Shown: one piece after another, positions 6,101 to 8,079 of the stretch
Layout of the letters: every line of letters begins with the position of its first letter
Numbering within the stretch: the first letter of the stretch is position 1
Assembly: GCA_903904765.1 (NCBI GenBank)
Contig: CAIVEA010000772.1
Coordinates: 1-8,079, forward strand
Length of the DNA: 8,079 nucleotides
Origin: an uncultured Chloroflexota bacterium
Lineage (GTDB): Bacteria > Chloroflexota > Anaerolineae > Aggregatilineales > Phototrophicaceae
Direction of reading: 5' to 3'
Notes under the pieces: model-generated
Database searches by the model: none
What the model saw: only the letters and a program-made list of their open reading frames with translations
What the model was told of the DNA's origin: nothing
Made by a program: the position numbers and the translations under genes

Positions 6101-8079
6101 TCCAGCGCATCCAACGTTTGATCGGTTTCGGCATCGTCCAACGTGAGCAGATCGGATGTGGCGATCAAGCGCCATGCCGGGAATTGTTCGGCGGTCAGCG
6201 TCAGCCCTTCGAGAGCGAGGCTTTCTGACCCCTCTCGTTGCCAGTGCGAGATGACCAACAGCGAGTCCAGTTCGGCGCTGCGGCTGCCGGGGACTGCCAT
6301 CACCACCTGCGTGATGTGCGGCTGATTCAGTTGCGTCACCACCGCCTGAACCACCTGCTGCGGTTCGGTGGCGTTCGCCAGCACACGGCTGATCTCGTAC
6401 AGTGTTTGCGCTTCCTGAAAGGCCATCTGCGTGCTGGTGAACAGGTTACGATTGTCCAGCGCCACCGCCGCGTTATCCGACAGCGTACTCAAGAAACGGG
6501 CGTTGTCCGGTGTGACCGGGGTAGGACGGTCATACGTCACCGCAATCCAACCCAGCAGCGCGTCACGGGTACGCATCGGCACGGTGATGACCGCCAGCAC
6601 GCCACTTTGCACCAGTACTTGACGGGTTTCAGCATCCAGTTCGGCCTGTTCGATGTCCGGGTAGACAGCAATATCATCGCCGAACAAGATGCGCGGCAGG
6701 TTGAAACCGGATAGGTCTATCATCGCCCGCGTCGGCAATAGGTCGCCGTTGGATGGGTCGCGCAGGACAATATAAGCTTCCATCGGCTCGAGGACGATCA
6801 ACGGCGCAATAGTGGCTTCCAGCGCCGAGTCGAGATCGGGCGCAGTGGCAAGGTTGCGCGTGGTTTCGTACAACGCCACTTGATCGCGTAGCGTATTTTG
6901 CAGCGTATTTTCCATCGTTCGCAGCGTTTTGATGTCCTGAAACGCCGCTACAATCGCATCAATTTCGCCGCGTGCGTTGCGGACGGGCGCAGCGTTCAGC
7001 AGCAGGTCGGTCTGCGACCCATCGGCATACACCACCGACAGGTCATCGTTAACGGTCACTTCGTCCTGCACCGCCCGGAAGATGGCGAGGTCTTCCGCCG
7101 GATACGGCACAACCGTACCCGTGCGAATCAGGTTATAGGCCGCCACATCAAAGGGCGTGGTCAGGTCAATTGGCCTGCCGAGTAGCCACTCGGCCTGCGC
7201 GTTGGCCTGCACCGGTTGGAAGGTTTGCGCGTCCAGCACCACCACGCCCGTCGGCATGGTTTCGAGGATCGAGCGCAGGTAGGCGCGTTCTTCTTCGGCG
7301 GCGCGGAAGAGGCGACGGTTATCTACCGCCACCGCCAACTGTGCCGTCAGGGTGCGGACGAGTTGTTCATCGCGTTCGTCCAGATCAGCGCGATCCAGAC
7401 TGCGCCCGACCAGTAACGCCCCGGCCACATGATCCCCCACGCGAATTGGCGTGGTGATGTGCTTGCCCACTTCAGCGATAGCTGTGCTGTTCCAGTATCG
7501 GAAGGCCGGATAGCGGACGGGATCGTTGACCAGCAGCAGCGTATTCTGGCGGGCGGCATCCACCAGCGAATGTTCGCCCGTTTGCAGGTTATAAACCAGA
7601 GCAGTGGTATCGTCCGTGCCGGAAGCCGAACGGCGGGCGATCACCCGCAGCACATCCGGGTTTTCCTCGTCTACCAGCGCCAGCACCCAGCGGTCAATCT
7701 GGGCGGGTTCGGCCACACGCTCGAATACTTCACTGATGGCTTGATCGAATTGTCCACTCACCCGCGTCGCTAACTGACCGACTTCCGCCAGCGCCAGCGC
7801 CCGCTGTGCTTCGGATTGCGCCGCGTCGAACAGCAGGCGGTTGTCAATCGCCACGCCCGCCTGATCCATCAGGGCACTGAAGGCGCGGCCTTCGCCATCG
7901 CTGAACTCTCGCGGTTGGCTGAACTCGATCATCAGCAGGCCGCGCCACTGACCGCGCACGCTGACCGGAACCAGCACGACCGAGCGTGTATCCAGCCGCC
8001 CGAAGAAAGACCGCAGCGAGTCATCTAACCGCCGTTCGCGGCTGACATCAGTAATCATTTGCACGCGGCTGGGTTCGAG
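3196..8079 (-). CDS. Multi-GAF/PAS hybrid sensor histidine kinase with two C-terminal receivers (5' end missing)
   Basis: The frame is open to the right edge, so the start is outside the window; the GTG at 8064 and ATG at 8058 are internal, since the first residues already lie inside a GAF domain. Numbering from the GTG (1622 residues): partial GAF to about 80; GAF about 96-255; PAS about 262-380; GAFs about 395-545, 550-718, 725-890 and 895-1060, most ending in a VALDNRxLF-like helix; coiled-coil linker; HisKA with SHELRTPLNSIIGF, phosphorylated histidine H1086; HATPase_c with N box NLVSNAAKFT (N1201, N1205), DTGIGI (D1238) and GGTGLGLPIA (1267-1276). A proline-rich linker (1307-1375) leads to receiver 1 (about 1377-1490), where S1426 replaces the phosphoacceptor Asp, and receiver 2 (about 1497-1618), with D1502/D1503, D1547, T1577 and K1597. 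No transmembrane segment is visible. C1188 is the only cysteine, so the visible GAFs cannot attach a bilin through Cys. Ligands are unknown. It likely senses a cytosolic cue and passes phosphate to its own receiver and perhaps to the receiver on the downstream enzyme. Confidence 0.95.
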   Translation of the reverse strand, partial: LEPSRVQMITDVSRERRLDDSLRSFFGRLDTRSVVLVPVSVRGQWRGLLMIEFSQPREFSDGEGRAFSALMDQAGVAIDNRLLFDAAQSEAQRALALAEVGQLATRVSGQFDQAISEVFERVAEPAQIDRWVLALVDEENPDVLRVIARRSASGTDDTTALVYNLQTGEHSLVDAARQNTLLLVNDPVRYPAFRYWNSTAIAEVGKHITTPIRVGDHVAGALLVGRSLDRADLDERDEQLVRTLTAQLAVAVDNRRLFRAAEEERAYLRSILETMPTGVVVLDAQTFQPVQANAQAEWLLGRPIDLTTPFDVAAYNLIRTGTVVPYPAEDLAIFRAVQDEVTVNDDLSVVYADGSQTDLLLNAAPVRNARGEIDAIVAAFQDIKTLRTMENTLQNTLRDQVALYETTRNLATAPDLDSALEATIAPLIVLEPMEAYIVLRDPSNGDLLPTRAMIDLSGFNLPRILFGDDIAVYPDIEQAELDAETRQVLVQSGVLAVITVPMRTRDALLGWIAVTYDRPTPVTPDNARFLSTLSDNAAVALDNRNLFTSTQMAFQEAQTLYEISRVLANATEPQQVVQAVVTQLNQPHITQVVMAVPGSRSAELDSLLVISHWQREGSESLALEGLTLTAEQFPAWRLIATSDLLTLDDAETDQTLDALEQMGLSSINARSLTVLPLRAGSRRIGALWLSSDQPYKHTDRDRRIFQSFMEQASLSIEAGRLIQQTERRARQLATSAQVSQIASSILDLNELLPQIVVMIRDAFGYDHVQVFLMDVANEYAVLRASTGEAGRQLLANNHRLAKGSKSVIGTVTATAEPAIALDTADARVVHRPNMYLPLTRSEMALPLILKDQVVGALDVQSNTPNAFSNEDVDVLTTLAAQISVALDNARLFEQTQHRVRDMSFLFEATQAAAATDKSLAEALQEVAARVRESLGALVAALYLIEEYEDQDGGKHKLLQAIALAGSDQPLSELSEIDLDTTANVLSRVVRDQQPRRIDLITERGYMPIHPEATVTAATPLTSGAQAVGVVVVEDNRIGAFNDDTMRLLQTLTNSLSAIIQSAHLLEQVQEQNLQLRELDRLKSDFLANMSHELRTPLNSIIGFSRIILKGVDGPLTEMQEQDLSTIHTSGTHLLGLINDILDQAKVSSGKMTIHSDYFDIKPVLEGVRSIGIGLVKDKSVEMKLEMASGLPPCYGDEMRVRQVLLNLVSNAAKFTQQGSVTIRAYTETHARSGETMVRVDVQDTGIGIAEKDIPMLFEAFRQVDSSLTRTVGGTGLGLPIAKSLIEMQGGQMLVHSVVNAGSTFSVTIPLKPPAPPESEDEPPLTAEDPRQTMEIRKPVTGPLTMPTFDPPPKPPTITHAPEVPKARTLSMPVATPITVRRQILLIEDEPERVDIVRRALQREGFDIFSASISLEAEAMASGLRPTLIIMSAEFSNGTGWDMLGRLHQREDTRDIPVIVIGLMDESQRAAAAGAFAFLQRPFLPEQIQDLVRRAEADSRTERILIIDDQPESTRLIQSMLDQAGQFRIFAANSGLEGVSLVARRRPDLVILDLRMPDMDGFAVLGELRSNPETARIPVIVVTADTLNEEEQQRLAKLQVIYKNDLQQGQHERFFATLKQHLNTAGNE

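Noticed and set aside
8056..8064. GTG 8064 or ATG 8058 as the real kinase start
   Set aside because: The frame stays open to the window edge and the sequence here is already inside a GAF domain, so the gene continues beyond the window.

Overview
The window looks like chromosomal DNA from an environmental bacterium, most likely a Chloroflexota (Anaerolineae-like) genome. This rests on style: a GC-rich sequence, a very long multi-GAF hybrid histidine kinase, and intergenic C-rich/G-rich palindromes. No marker gene fixes the taxonomy, so this is inference.

Layout. Positions 1-233 hold no gene but a cluster of degenerate REP/MITE-like hairpins, one of which also contains a G-quadruplex-type motif. 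A previously easy-to-miss 57-residue two-helix membrane protein lies on the minus strand at 234-407. It is divergent from a plus-strand gene at 585-1298 for a secreted protein with a signal peptide and a PPC-like beta domain. That gene converges on a minus-strand gene at 1324-3012. A 15-bp, one-mismatch stem-loop spans the gap and the stop codon of the minus-strand gene, and is a likely shared transcript end. Upstream of 3012 on the minus strand is a 183-nt spacer with an extended -10 promoter, an operator-like palindrome and an imperfect terminal-inverted-repeat element. The rest of the window (3196-8079) is one minus-strand kinase gene whose 5' end is outside the window.

The most interesting feature is the 1324-3012 gene. 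It encodes a complete threonine-synthase-type PLP enzyme (zinc-ribbon cysteines, PLP lysine, intact STGN loop) fused at its C terminus to a complete, apparently phosphorylatable response-regulator receiver domain. The gene just upstream encodes a hybrid histidine kinase with at least five complete GAF domains plus one partial, a PAS domain, a HisKA/HATPase core and two C-terminal receiver domains. The first receiver has lost its phosphoacceptor Asp. The second is intact and visibly similar to the receiver on the threonine synthase. A reasonable hypothesis is that this kinase, or its phosphorelay, controls threonine synthesis directly at the enzyme by phosphorylation rather than through transcription. 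The sequence shows the fusion and the adjacency; the phosphotransfer and its effect are inference.
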